From Candidatus Eiseniibacteriota bacterium (GTDB lineage: Bacteria; Eisenbacteria; RBG-16-71-46; JAGVPR01): a stretch of 29,778 bases of DNA. Positions within the stretch are counted from its first letter, which is position 1; every line of letters begins with the position of its first letter. Location: NCBI GenBank assembly GCA_020052115.1, contig JAGVPR010000016.1, forward strand, positions 1-29,778, in the 5' to 3' direction. Below are positions 7,544-14,589 of the stretch, piece after piece. Under the pieces are notes generated by a model. The model was not told where the DNA came from. It did no database searches and worked only from the letters and a program-made list of their open reading frames with translations. The position numbers and the translations under genes were made by a program.

Positions 7544-9010
7544 GTGACCCAACGCCATCGCCGCACCCCGCTCGAATATGTGACCGCCAGCCTGGCTCAT
7601 CCTCTGAGCTTTGCGGGCGCAGTGGTCGCGTTCCTCACCGGAGCGCTGCTCGTCACGCTGATCGTCCTCGACATCCTGGGCCTCGTGAAGAATCCCTATC
7701 TCGGCGCGGTCACCTACCTGCTCCTCCCGATCCTGTTCATCCTGGGCCTCGTCCTCATCCCGCTCGGAAACATGCGCGCGCGCCGGCGCCAGGCGCAGGG
7801 AGAGGAAGAGAAGTACCCCGTGATGGACCTCAACGATCCGGGGCACCGGCGCCGCTTTCTCATCTTCGGCGTGCTGACGATCGTGAACCTCGTCATCGTC
7901 TCCGCGGTGGCGTATCGCGGGGTCGAATTCATGGACTCCGTGCAGTTCTGCGGAAAGACCTGCCACACGGTGATGAAGCCCGAGCACACCGCCTACAGCT
8001 TCTCGCCGCACGCGCGCGTGCGGTGCGTTGATTGCCACATCGGGCGCGGGGCGGACTGGTACGTGCGCGCGAAGCTCTCCGGATTGCGCCAGGTCGCCGC
8101 CGTGGCGCTGCACACCTACTCGCGCCCGATCCCGACGCCGGTGGAGAATCTGCGCCCGGCGCGCGGGACGTGCGAGGAGTGCCACTGGCCGGCGAAGTTC
8201 CACGGCGACCGGATCAAGGTGAAGACCCACTTCCAGGAGGACGAGGCGAACACGCCGAACCACACCGTTCTCGTCGTCAAGGTGGGGGGCGGCTCCACGG
8301 AGAGCGGGTTCGCGCGCGGGATCCACTGGCACGTCGCGAACGAGGTGCGTTACACCGCGAGCAAGGATCGCGAGCGGATCTACGACGTGAGCGTGCGTTA
8401 TCGAGACGGGAAGGTGCGTGAGTTCAAGCGGGTCGGGAGCGAGGACGTCTCCGCCGGCGATTCGCTGGAGACGCGCTTGCTGGACTGCGTGGACTGCCAC
8501 AACCGCCCGACGCACATCTATCAGATGCCCGAGGAGGCCGTGGATGCCGCGCTCGTGGACGACGCGATGGACCGCACGCTTCCCTATGTCCGGCGCGAGG
8601 CGGTACGCCTGTTGAGGGGCTCGTATCTGAGCGAGGCGGACGCGACGACCGGTATCGCGGACTCGCTGCGGGCGTTCTATCAGCGCGAATACCCGGACGT
8701 CCTGACCCAGAGCGGCGACGCCGTGGATGCGGCGGCGCGGACGATCACTGCGATCTGGAGAAGGAACATCTTCCCCGATATGAACATCACCTGGGGCACC
8801 TATCCGAACCATATCGGCCACCGGGATTTTCCCGGCTGCTTCCGCTGCCACGACGAAGAGCACGCCACCGCGGACGGGGAGACGATCGCGCAGAACTGCG
8901 ACAACTGCCACACGCTGCTCGCCGTGGAGGAGGAATCCCCGGCCGTCCTGGAGCAGATCTTCCCCGGCGGGGTCTCGGGACAGGTGGAGGCGGGAACGAG
9001 GCAGCCGTAA
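7544..9010 (+). CDS. Inner-membrane NapC/NirT-type multihaem cytochrome c, ImcH-like
   Basis: 488 aa. GTG 7544 is chosen because GAGGAGAG ends 10 nt upstream and the hydrophobic N-terminus follows directly. There are three membrane helices (about 20-45, 53-75, 104-126), then a periplasmic domain with six haem motifs: an unusual CX3CH (CGKTCH, 136-141) and five CXXCH at 161 (CVDCH), 210 (CEECH), 315 (CVDCH), 432 (CFRCH) and 452 (CDNCH). NapC/NirT/NrfH proteins pass electrons from menaquinol to periplasmic partners. Three N-terminal helices with a CX3CH first motif recall ImcH of Geobacter, which serves extracellular electron transfer. That comparison is from memory and the specific acceptor is unknown. 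It is the only plus-strand gene, with no visible redox partner beside it. Confidence 0.85.
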   Translation: MTQRHRRTPLEYVTASLAHPLSFAGAVVAFLTGALLVTLIVLDILGLVKNPYLGAVTYLLLPILFILGLVLIPLGNMRARRRQAQGEEEKYPVMDLNDPGHRRRFLIFGVLTIVNLVIVSAVAYRGVEFMDSVQFCGKTCHTVMKPEHTAYSFSPHARVRCVDCHIGRGADWYVRAKLSGLRQVAAVALHTYSRPIPTPVENLRPARGTCEECHWPAKFHGDRIKVKTHFQEDEANTPNHTVLVVKVGGGSTESGFARGIHWHVANEVRYTASKDRERIYDVSVRYRDGKVREFKRVGSEDVSAGDSLETRLLDCVDCHNRPTHIYQMPEEAVDAALVDDAMDRTLPYVRREAVRLLRGSYLSEADATTGIADSLRAFYQREYPDVLTQSGDAVDAAARTITAIWRRNIFPDMNITWGTYPNHIGHRDFPGCFRCHDEEHATADGETIAQNCDNCHTLLAVEEESPAVLEQIFPGGVSGQVEAGTRQP

Positions 9011-9036
9011 TCCGTAGTCGCGGGATGCTGATGAAG

Positions 9037-9063
9037 GGCCCGCCACGCAGCCCGCGGCGGGCC
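9037..9063. terminator. Bidirectional terminator hairpin between convergent genes
   Basis: Perfect 8-bp arms GGCCCGCC (9037-9044) and GGCGGGCC (9056-9063) surround an 11-nt loop. They lie between the cytochrome stop (9010) and the leuD-type stop (9090). It is followed by TCTTCG on the plus strand and preceded by AAG, giving short T-rich ends in both directions. Confidence 0.6.
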
Positions 9064-9089
9064 TCTTCGATTGCCGGTTCGGACAGAAC

Positions 9090-9596
9090 TCAGGAGCGCT
9101 TCTTCCCCGCCTCCTCGAGCACCTTCTTCCGCGCATAGGCGATCAGCCCGCCGGCATCAATGATGTCTTGGCGCGCCTTGGGGAGCGGCACCACGGCGAA
9201 CCGCGCGCCGCTCGTCATGTTGACCACCTCGGCGGCCGCGATCTCGATCTCATCCCCTTCGGCCGCCTCGATCGTCGGGCAGATGATCGTCCGCAGCCCG
9301 AGGTTCGCTGAATTCTGCAGGAAGATGCGCGCGAAGCCCTTCGCGACGATGATGAACTCGTACCCCTTGAGCGTAGAGGCCGCCTGCTCTCGCGAGGATC
9401 CGCACCCGAAGTTGTTGGCGGCCACGATGACGCTTTCCGGCGGCACCTTCTTCGCCTTCAACCGCGTGTTGAACTCCGTCATGTCCGCGAAGCAGTACTG
9501 CGGCGTTTCGCCCGGGAGGACGGTCGCCATGAAACGCCCCGGATAGATCGCATCCGTCGAGACGTCGTCGCCGAGCACCAGCACGACCTTGGCCAT
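9090..9596 (-). CDS. LeuD/HacB-type small subunit (aconitase swivel domain)
   Basis: 168 aa from ATG 9596 with GGAGG about 8 nt upstream; the last gene of the five-gene operon. It carries GDDVSTDAIYPGRFMATVLP at the N-terminus, NNFGCGSSREQAASTLKGYE, and ARIFLQNSANLGL, all hallmarks of the 3-isopropylmalate / homoaconitate / dimethylmaleate dehydratase small subunit. It pairs with the LeuC-type subunit 14 nt upstream to make a hydro-lyase that moves a hydroxyl between adjacent carbons. The specificity loop after GR (FMATVLPGETPQY) is longer than, and unlike, the YL-type loop I know from isopropylmalate isomerase and homoaconitase, so I do not assign leuD. Candidate substrates are citramalate/methylmalate or a tricarboxylate. 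Confidence 0.88.
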   Translation of the reverse strand: MAKVVLVLGDDVSTDAIYPGRFMATVLPGETPQYCFADMTEFNTRLKAKKVPPESVIVAANNFGCGSSREQAASTLKGYEFIIVAKGFARIFLQNSANLGLRTIICPTIEAAEGDEIEIAAAEVVNMTSGARFAVVPLPKARQDIIDAGGLIAYARKKVLEEAGKKRS

Positions 9597-9610
9597 CGCT
9601 GTCTCCTCCC

Positions 9611-10891
9611 TTACCGGGGGTCGGTGATGACGCCCGTGAGCGCGCTCGCGGCCGCGACGGCCGGCGAGCAGAGATAGACCTCGGCGTTGGGGTTTCCCAT
9701 CCGCCCCTTGAAGTTTCTGTTCGTCGTCGAGAGCGCCACTTCCCCGTCGCCGAGAGCGCCCTGGTGCACGCCGAGACAGCACCCGCAGCCGGGGTTCATG
9801 ACGACCGCGCCCGCCTCGACGAGGTCGGAGAGCACCCCTTGCCGCATCGCGTCCTTGTAGATCCGCCACGAGGCCGGGAAGACCAGCATGCGCACGCCCT
9901 TCGCCACGCGGCGGCCCTTCAGGATCTTTGCCGCAGCCTGCAGGTCGTCGAGGCGGCCGTTCGTGCAGGAGCCGATCACGATCTGCTGCACGCGAACATC
10001 CTTCACCTCGCCGACAGGCTTCACGTTGTCCACAGTGTGCGGGCAGGCGATCTGCGGCGAGAGCGCGGCCGCATCAACCTCGAGCACCTGGGAATAGACG
10101 GCATCCGGGTCGGGAGCGACGCGCTCGGCCGCGTCGCTCACGCCGGCCTCCTCGCGCAGATAGCGCGCCGTTTCTTCGTCCGCGGGGACGATCCCCGATG
10201 TCGCGCCCGCCTCCACGGTCATGTTGCAGACCGTGAGGCGCCCCGAGGTCGTCATCGAGGCGATCCCGTCGCCGTGGAACTCGATGACCTTGAAGTTCGC
10301 GCCTTCGGCCGTGAGCTTCCCGATCACATGCAGGATTATGTCCTTCGGGAGGACGCCTTCGCGGAGCTTCCCGCGCACGATGACCTTGATCGTGCCGGGC
10401 ACCTCGACGTTCAGGACCCGCCCGAGCGCCCAGACGGCCGCCATCTCCGTCGCGCCGATGCCGAAGGAGAAGGCTCCGAGGGCGCCGTGGCTCGTCGTGT
10501 GGCTGTCGGTGCCCACGATGACGCCGCCGGGCCGGACGTATCCGTTCTCCGGCAAGATCTGGTGGCAGATGCCCCCCTCGTCCGCGCGGATGTCGTGGAA
10601 CTTCGTGATCCCTTGCTTCGCGACGAAGTCGCGGATCTTCTTCTGGTTCGTCGCGGTCTTCGAACTTTCGGCGGGGACGCGGTGGTCGAAGATGATCGCG
10701 ATCTTCGACGGATCCCAGATCTTCGTCTCGAGGCCGGTGTCCTTGTAGATCTCGGCGAACTGGTTCATCACGAGGGCGGCGTTCTCGTGCGACATCGCGA
10801 GATCCACGGCCGGCTCGACGACGTTGCCCGCCTTCACGACGCGCTGCCCCGAGGCCCGCGCCAGGATCTTCTCGACTACGGTCATGCCCAT
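9611..10891 (-). CDS. LeuC/HacA-type large subunit (aconitase superfamily, [4Fe-4S])
   Basis: 426 aa. ATG 10891 is chosen for GGAGGG 7 nt upstream. The cluster cysteines are C309 in IGSCTNGR and C369/C372 in NPGCGCCLG, which has an extra middle cysteine, C371. Other landmarks are GTDSHTTSHGALGAFSFGIG (128-147) and STTNRNFKGRMGNPNAEVYL (388-407). The length fits the short LeuC2/HacA/DmdA branch rather than full-length aconitase. With the small subunit it should isomerise or hydrate a malate-type acid through an ene intermediate. It lies in an operon with an isocitrate/methylmalate-type dehydrogenase and CoA-transferase/lyase genes, not with leuA, so leucine synthesis is not implied. A large hairpin precedes it. 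Confidence 0.9.
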   Translation of the reverse strand: MGMTVVEKILARASGQRVVKAGNVVEPAVDLAMSHENAALVMNQFAEIYKDTGLETKIWDPSKIAIIFDHRVPAESSKTATNQKKIRDFVAKQGITKFHDIRADEGGICHQILPENGYVRPGGVIVGTDSHTTSHGALGAFSFGIGATEMAAVWALGRVLNVEVPGTIKVIVRGKLREGVLPKDIILHVIGKLTAEGANFKVIEFHGDGIASMTTSGRLTVCNMTVEAGATSGIVPADEETARYLREEAGVSDAAERVAPDPDAVYSQVLEVDAAALSPQIACPHTVDNVKPVGEVKDVRVQQIVIGSCTNGRLDDLQAAAKILKGRRVAKGVRMLVFPASWRIYKDAMRQGVLSDLVEAGAVVMNPGCGCCLGVHQGALGDGEVALSTTNRNFKGRMGNPNAEVYLCSPAVAAASALTGVITDPR

Positions 10892-10917
10892 GCTCTCGCC
10901 CTCCGTCCTTCCGCGGC

Positions 10918-10979
10918 GCTGCCCGTCTCCTTCCGCGCCCAAGACCCTGGGGTGAAGGGCGCGTCAGGAGACGGGCAGC
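10918..10979. repeat. Long two-stage inverted repeat between CoA-transferase and leuC-type gene
   Basis: Outer arms are perfect over 14 bp: GCTGCCCGTCTCCT (10918-10931) and AGGAGACGGGCAGC (10966-10979). Inner arms CGCGCCC (10934-10940) and GGGCGCG (10957-10963) add 7 bp. The 16-nt loop holds ACCC-TG-GGGT. It starts 6 nt past the CoA-transferase stop and ends 27 nt before the leuC-type start. No T-run follows on the minus strand, so an RNA-processing, stabilising or attenuating structure is likelier than an intrinsic terminator. Confidence 0.75.
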
Positions 10980-10984
10980 CCCCC

Positions 10985-12178
10985 CTACACCACACCGGTC
11001 TCGTGGAACTTCTTGATCTCGTCGCCGCTGTACCCGAGTCCCTTGAGAATCTCATCCGTGTGCGCCGAAAGCCGCGGCGGCGGCGTGTCCACCGAACCCG
11101 GCGTCTTCTCGAACTTCGCTGTCAAGCTGAACAGCTTGAGCGGCCCGATCCCCGGCTCGACGACGGTGCTGATGGAGCCGCGATGCTCGATCTGCGCGGC
11201 GTTGAGCGCATCCTCGAGGCTCAGGATGTCGCCCGCCGGCACGCCCTTCTTGTTGAACGCCTCGACCCAGTGCTCGGTCGGCTTCTTCACGAGCTGCTCT
11301 TCGAGGATCGGCGTCAAGGCCTTGCGGTTCGCCTTGCGAACGTCGCGCTTCTCGAAGCGCGGGTCGGTCTTCAGCTCCGGCACCCCGAGCAGATCCGTCA
11401 CGGCTTCCCACTGCTCCTGCTGGTTCGCCGCGATGTTGATGTAACCGTCGGCCGTGCGGAAAGTGCCCGAGGGAGCCGCCGTGAAGTTGTCGTTGCCCAT
11501 CGGCACCGGCTGCTGGCCCCCGATCAGGAGATTCGCCGCGACCCAACCCATGAGGGGCATGATCGAATCGAGCAGCGAGACGTCAATGAACTGGCCCTCG
11601 CCGCTGCGCTCGCGGTGGTAGAGCGCGCCCATGATCGCGAACGCGGCGTTCAGGCCGCCGACCGTGTCGCACACCGGGAAACCGCAGCGAAGCGGATTCA
11701 GCCGCTCGTCGCCGTTGACGGCCATGACGCCCGAGAGCCCCTGGATGATCTGGTCGTAGGCGGGCTTGAACGCATCCGGTCCCGTCTGGCCGAAACCCGA
11801 GATCGCGCAGTAGATGATCCGCGGATTGATCTCCGCGAGCGCCTTGTACGAGAGCCCCAAGCGGTCCATCACGCCCGGCCGAAAGTTCTCGACGACGACG
11901 TCTGAGTCCTTCACAAGGCGGCGGAGGATCTCCTTCGCCGCCTCCTCCTTGAGGTTCAGCGTGAGCGACTTCTTGTTCGCGTTCTGCGCGAGGAAGCTCG
12001 TGCCCATGAGCTGGCCGTTCAGCTCAGGCATGCACCCCAGCTTGCGCGCGAGATCGCCGCCTCCCGGGTTCTCGATCTTGATGACTTCCGCGCCGCCAAG
12101 GGCGAAGTGCATCGTCGCGAACGGCCCGGCGAGCACGTTCGTGAGATCGAGGATCCGCACCCCCTCCAGAAGCTTCAT
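10985..12178 (-). CDS. CaiB/BaiF family III CoA-transferase
   Basis: 397 aa from ATG 12178, in ATGA overlap with the lyase gene upstream. The N-terminus (LLEGVRILDLTNVLAGPFA) and the catalytic aspartate D171 in RCGFPVCDTVGGLNAAF define the family; VVVENFRPGVMDRLGL and GEGQFIDVSLLD are also typical. Family III enzymes move CoA between carboxylic acids through an aspartyl anhydride, for example formyl-CoA:oxalate or succinyl-CoA:(R)-citramalate transferases. Tight coupling to an HMG-CoA-lyase-like gene implies that it makes the acyl-CoA the lyase cleaves. (R)-citramalyl-CoA or citryl-CoA are the best guesses. The acid and CoA donor cannot be read from the sequence. Confidence 0.93.
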   Translation of the reverse strand: MKLLEGVRILDLTNVLAGPFATMHFALGGAEVIKIENPGGGDLARKLGCMPELNGQLMGTSFLAQNANKKSLTLNLKEEAAKEILRRLVKDSDVVVENFRPGVMDRLGLSYKALAEINPRIIYCAISGFGQTGPDAFKPAYDQIIQGLSGVMAVNGDERLNPLRCGFPVCDTVGGLNAAFAIMGALYHRERSGEGQFIDVSLLDSIMPLMGWVAANLLIGGQQPVPMGNDNFTAAPSGTFRTADGYINIAANQQEQWEAVTDLLGVPELKTDPRFEKRDVRKANRKALTPILEEQLVKKPTEHWVEAFNKKGVPAGDILSLEDALNAAQIEHRGSISTVVEPGIGPLKLFSLTAKFEKTPGSVDTPPPRLSAHTDEILKGLGYSGDEIKKFHETGVV

Positions 12179-13116
12179 CGTCCCCCTCCCGTCCCCCCTG
12201 CGGCCGCGCTCCCGGCGGGGATCGGCCCCGTCCTCAAGATCGTGCTCGGCAGCTCCCGGGCGAAGAACTGAGCCGCCTCGCGCGAGACCTCGAGCACCGG
12301 ATCGAGGCGCACGTCCTCGCGTAGCTTCATCCGCTGCAACATGTGAACGAAGTCCTCGGTGCCGACGTTGCCGCCCGTCACCGCGGTGAACGGGCAGCCG
12401 CCGATCCCGGCGAAGGCCGATTCGAAGTAGGTCACGCCGGCCTTCAAGGCGGCGTAGCAGTTCGCGAGTCCGAGGCCGTAGGTGTCATGGAAGTGGCCGG
12501 CGCACTCGACTCCGGCATCCAGCGAGCGGATCGCGACAAAGAGCCGCTCCACCTGCATTGGATTTGCATGCCCCGCGGTGTCCGCGAGGCTCACGGTGCG
12601 AAGGCCGGCATCCAGGAAGCGGCGCACGAGATCGAGCACGCGGTCCTCGGGGACGGCGCCTTCATAGCTGCACCCGAACGCCGACTGCACCGAGACCTGC
12701 ACGCCCGCGCCCGCCGCGAGCGCCGCCTTCGCCGTCGCGATGATGCGGCCCGCAGCCTCTTCCGTGCCCATGCCGGTGTTCTTGCGGCTGTGCGTTTCGC
12801 TCGCGGAAACCCCCATGCAGAAGTACGGCACACCGCAAGCGAGACCGCGCTCGAGCCCCTTCTCGTTCAGGACGAGCCCGGTGAGCACCACGCCGGCGGG
12901 ACGGTTTGTCGGTTTCGTGAAGTGCCGGAAGAGCTCATCCGTGTCGGCCATCTGCGGGACCTTCTCGCGGTGCACGAACGATCCGAACTGGATCATGTCT
13001 ATGCCCGTGGAGGCCAGCTTCTCGATCCATCGGATCTTGGTTTCGGTGGGGACGGTCGTCTTCTCGATCTGGAGGCCGTCCCGGGGACCGACTTCGTGGA
13101 GGATGATTCGGTTCAT
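12175..13116 (-). CDS. HMG-CoA-lyase-like (DRE-TIM) acyl-CoA lyase
   Basis: 313 aa from ATG 13116. It has the HMG-CoA lyase signature: HEVGPRDGLQ (R12, D13), VSASETHSRKN, the metal pair H208/H210 in GHFHDTYGLGLANC, and the loop cysteine GIGGCPFTAVTGGN (C241, N250). All catalytic residues are present. It should cleave a 3-hydroxy-3-substituted acyl-CoA to acetyl-CoA plus a ketone or oxoacid. Position 42-48 (IQFGSFV) differs from the EVTSFV of classic HMG-CoA lyases. Coupling to a CoA-transferase, with no acyl-CoA dehydrogenase or carboxylase genes nearby, argues against leucine catabolism. It favours a citramalyl-CoA- or citryl-CoA-type substrate; (R)-citramalyl-CoA lyases belong to this family. 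Confidence 0.88.
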   Translation of the reverse strand: MNRIILHEVGPRDGLQIEKTTVPTETKIRWIEKLASTGIDMIQFGSFVHREKVPQMADTDELFRHFTKPTNRPAGVVLTGLVLNEKGLERGLACGVPYFCMGVSASETHSRKNTGMGTEEAAGRIIATAKAALAAGAGVQVSVQSAFGCSYEGAVPEDRVLDLVRRFLDAGLRTVSLADTAGHANPMQVERLFVAIRSLDAGVECAGHFHDTYGLGLANCYAALKAGVTYFESAFAGIGGCPFTAVTGGNVGTEDFVHMLQRMKLREDVRLDPVLEVSREAAQFFARELPSTILRTGPIPAGSAAAGGTGGGR

Positions 13117-13151
13117 GGATCCACCCCGCCCCTCTCTCCGCCATCGCCGCG

Positions 13152-13195
13152 ACGGGCGGCCGATCCCACCGGACGCGCTCCGGAAGACCGCCCGC
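13152..13195. repeat. Nested inverted repeat between dehydrogenase and lyase genes
   Basis: Outer arms ACGGGCGG (13152-13159) and CCGCCCGC (13188-13195) pair over 7 bp plus one wobble. Inner arms CCGGA (13169-13173) and TCCGG (13179-13183) form a 5-bp hairpin. It lies in the 89-nt gap after the TAG stop of the dehydrogenase. It could tune the ratio of the first gene to the rest of the operon. Confidence 0.5.
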
Positions 13196-13205
13196 CGCGC
13201 GCTTT

Positions 13206-14324
13206 CTAGAGTTTCTCGGCGATCGCGCGGGCCATGTCGAGCGTCTTGCTCGATCCGCCCATGTCGTAGGTGCGCACCTTTCCCTCGGCGATGACGGCGG
13301 CGGTCGCCTTCTCAATCCGTGCGCCCTTCTCGGCCTCGCCCAGCCAGTCGAGCATCATCTTGGCCGCGAGGATCGTCGCGATCGGATTCACCTTGTACTG
13401 CCCAGCGTACTTCGGCGCGGAGCCGTGCGTCGGCTCGAACACGGCGAGCTTTTCGCCGATGTTGCCGGAGCAGCCGAAGCCGAGCCCTCCGACCATCTGC
13501 GCGCAGAGATCGGAGATGATGTCGCCGTAGAGGTTCGGCGCGACCAGCACGTCGTAGTTGAACGGGTTCTTGAGAAGCCACATCGTCAGAGCGTCGATGT
13601 TCGCCTCGTCGAGCTGGATCTGCGGATAGCCCTTCGCGACCTCGCGGCCGATCTCGAGAAACATCCCGTCGGTGGCACGCACGACATTCGCCTTGTGGAC
13701 GATCGTAACTTTCTTGCGGCCGAACTTCTTCGCGAAGTCGAACGCGGCGCGAATGATCCGCTCCGAGCCCTTTCGCGTGTTGATCTTGCAGGAGATCGCG
13801 TAGTCCTCGGGGGCGAGCTTCGAGAAGGGCGCGAACGGTTTCGAGATCTGGCTGAGCGTGGCGGCCAGCTCGCGCGGAACGGGGTTGAACTCGACACCCG
13901 CGTAAAGGTCTTCGGTGTTTTCGCGAAAAACGACGAGATCGAGCCCTTCCTTGAAGTTCAGCGGGTTGCCGGGATACGCCTTGCACGGGCGAAGGCAGAT
14001 GTAGAGATCGAAGAGCTGCCGCATGCGAACGATCGGCGAGCGGTAGATGAGCCCTTTGCCGCGAAACTCGGGGGCGAGTTCCGCCTCCGCCGCCTTCACC
14101 GGCTTCGACGTGATCGCCCCGAAGACGGCGGCGTCCACGTTCTTGAGAAGCTCGATGGTGCGCTGGGGGAACGCGTCCCCTTCCTTGCACCAGAACTCCC
14201 AGCCGATGTCGCCGTGGATGTACTCCGCGTCGAGCCCGACCTTGTCGAGAACGATGCGCGCAGCCTCGTTCACTTCCACGCCGATGCCGTCACCTGGAAG
14301 CCATGCGATCCGGTACTTCGCCAT
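13206..14324 (-). CDS. Isocitrate/isopropylmalate-family dehydrogenase, isocitrate-type, probably NADP-dependent
   Basis: 372 aa from ATG 14324 with GGGAGGGG about 7 nt upstream; the first gene of the operon. The family does metal-dependent oxidative decarboxylation of a 2-hydroxy acid, or the reverse. RENTEDLYAGVE (134-145) is the isocitrate/homoisocitrate pattern, not the RELTGGIYFGEPR of LeuB. Catalytic HKANV (K211) and LYGDIISD (metal aspartates) are present. HGSAPKYAGQYKVNP carries the Lys-Tyr pair that gives NADP preference in E. coli Icd. The substrate loop reads YRSPIVRMRQLFDLYICLRP. By eye the serine equivalent to E. coli S113 is kept, while N115, which contacts the gamma-carboxylate, is replaced by Ile. 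The true substrate may therefore not be isocitrate. The neighbours suggest 3-methylmalate or a related acid. Confidence 0.88.
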   Translation of the reverse strand: MAKYRIAWLPGDGIGVEVNEAARIVLDKVGLDAEYIHGDIGWEFWCKEGDAFPQRTIELLKNVDAAVFGAITSKPVKAAEAELAPEFRGKGLIYRSPIVRMRQLFDLYICLRPCKAYPGNPLNFKEGLDLVVFRENTEDLYAGVEFNPVPRELAATLSQISKPFAPFSKLAPEDYAISCKINTRKGSERIIRAAFDFAKKFGRKKVTIVHKANVVRATDGMFLEIGREVAKGYPQIQLDEANIDALTMWLLKNPFNYDVLVAPNLYGDIISDLCAQMVGGLGFGCSGNIGEKLAVFEPTHGSAPKYAGQYKVNPIATILAAKMMLDWLGEAEKGARIEKATAAVIAEGKVRTYDMGGSSKTLDMARAIAEKL

Positions 14325-14350
14325 CGAGCACCCCTCCCGTGTTCGGTCTT

Positions 14351-14368
14351 GCCGCGCCCCGGCGCGGC
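14351..14368. repeat. Perfect palindrome in the leader of the carboxylate operon
   Basis: GCCGCGCC (14351-14358) and GGCGCGGC (14361-14368) are exact inverted copies around CC, centred about 35 bp upstream of ATG 14324. It could be a leader hairpin or an operator. Confidence 0.45.
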
Positions 14369-14512
14369 CCCTCACTGCGCCCGCCACACCCGGCGCGGCG
14401 GAAGCTCCCATGGAACGCCCGAAAACGTACCTTCCCCAACATCACTGCAGCGTTCCGTTATCGCAAGAACTCGCGCCCCCGGACCGCCCGGAGACGCGAG
14501 GAAACTGAGGGG

Positions 14513-14541
14513 AGTATACAGGGTTCGAGCGGCCGCGAACA
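14513..14541 (-). promoter_or_regulatory. Weak candidate promoter of the carboxylate operon
   Basis: The minus strand has TATACT (14518-14513) 17 bp after TGTTCG (14541-14536). The -10 box is good but the -35 is poor. The leader would be about 180 nt and would include the palindrome at 14351-14368. Confidence 0.25.
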
Positions 14542-14589
14542 GGGCGCCCGCCGCGGCGAATCGAGCGCCCCGTCGTGCACTTCAGGGGG

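Noticed and set aside
9764..11905. Very long open frame on the plus strand opposite the LeuC-type and CoA-transferase genes
   Set aside because: It lies antisense to two clear enzyme genes. Long antisense frames are expected at this GC, and the translation has no recognisable domain.
12175..13116. Annotating the lyase as leucine-degradation HMG-CoA lyase
   Set aside because: No isovaleryl-CoA dehydrogenase, methylcrotonyl-CoA carboxylase or enoyl hydratase gene is present. It is coupled to a CoA-transferase and hydro-lyase genes instead.
13206..14324. Annotating the dehydrogenase as leuB
   Set aside because: It has RENTEDLYAGVE instead of the LeuB RELTGG-type motif, and no leuA is nearby.
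14542..14570. GGGCGC/GCGCCC inverted repeat after the DUF1579 gene as a terminator
   Set aside because: Arms of 6 bp with a 17-nt loop and no T-run are not above expectation at this GC.
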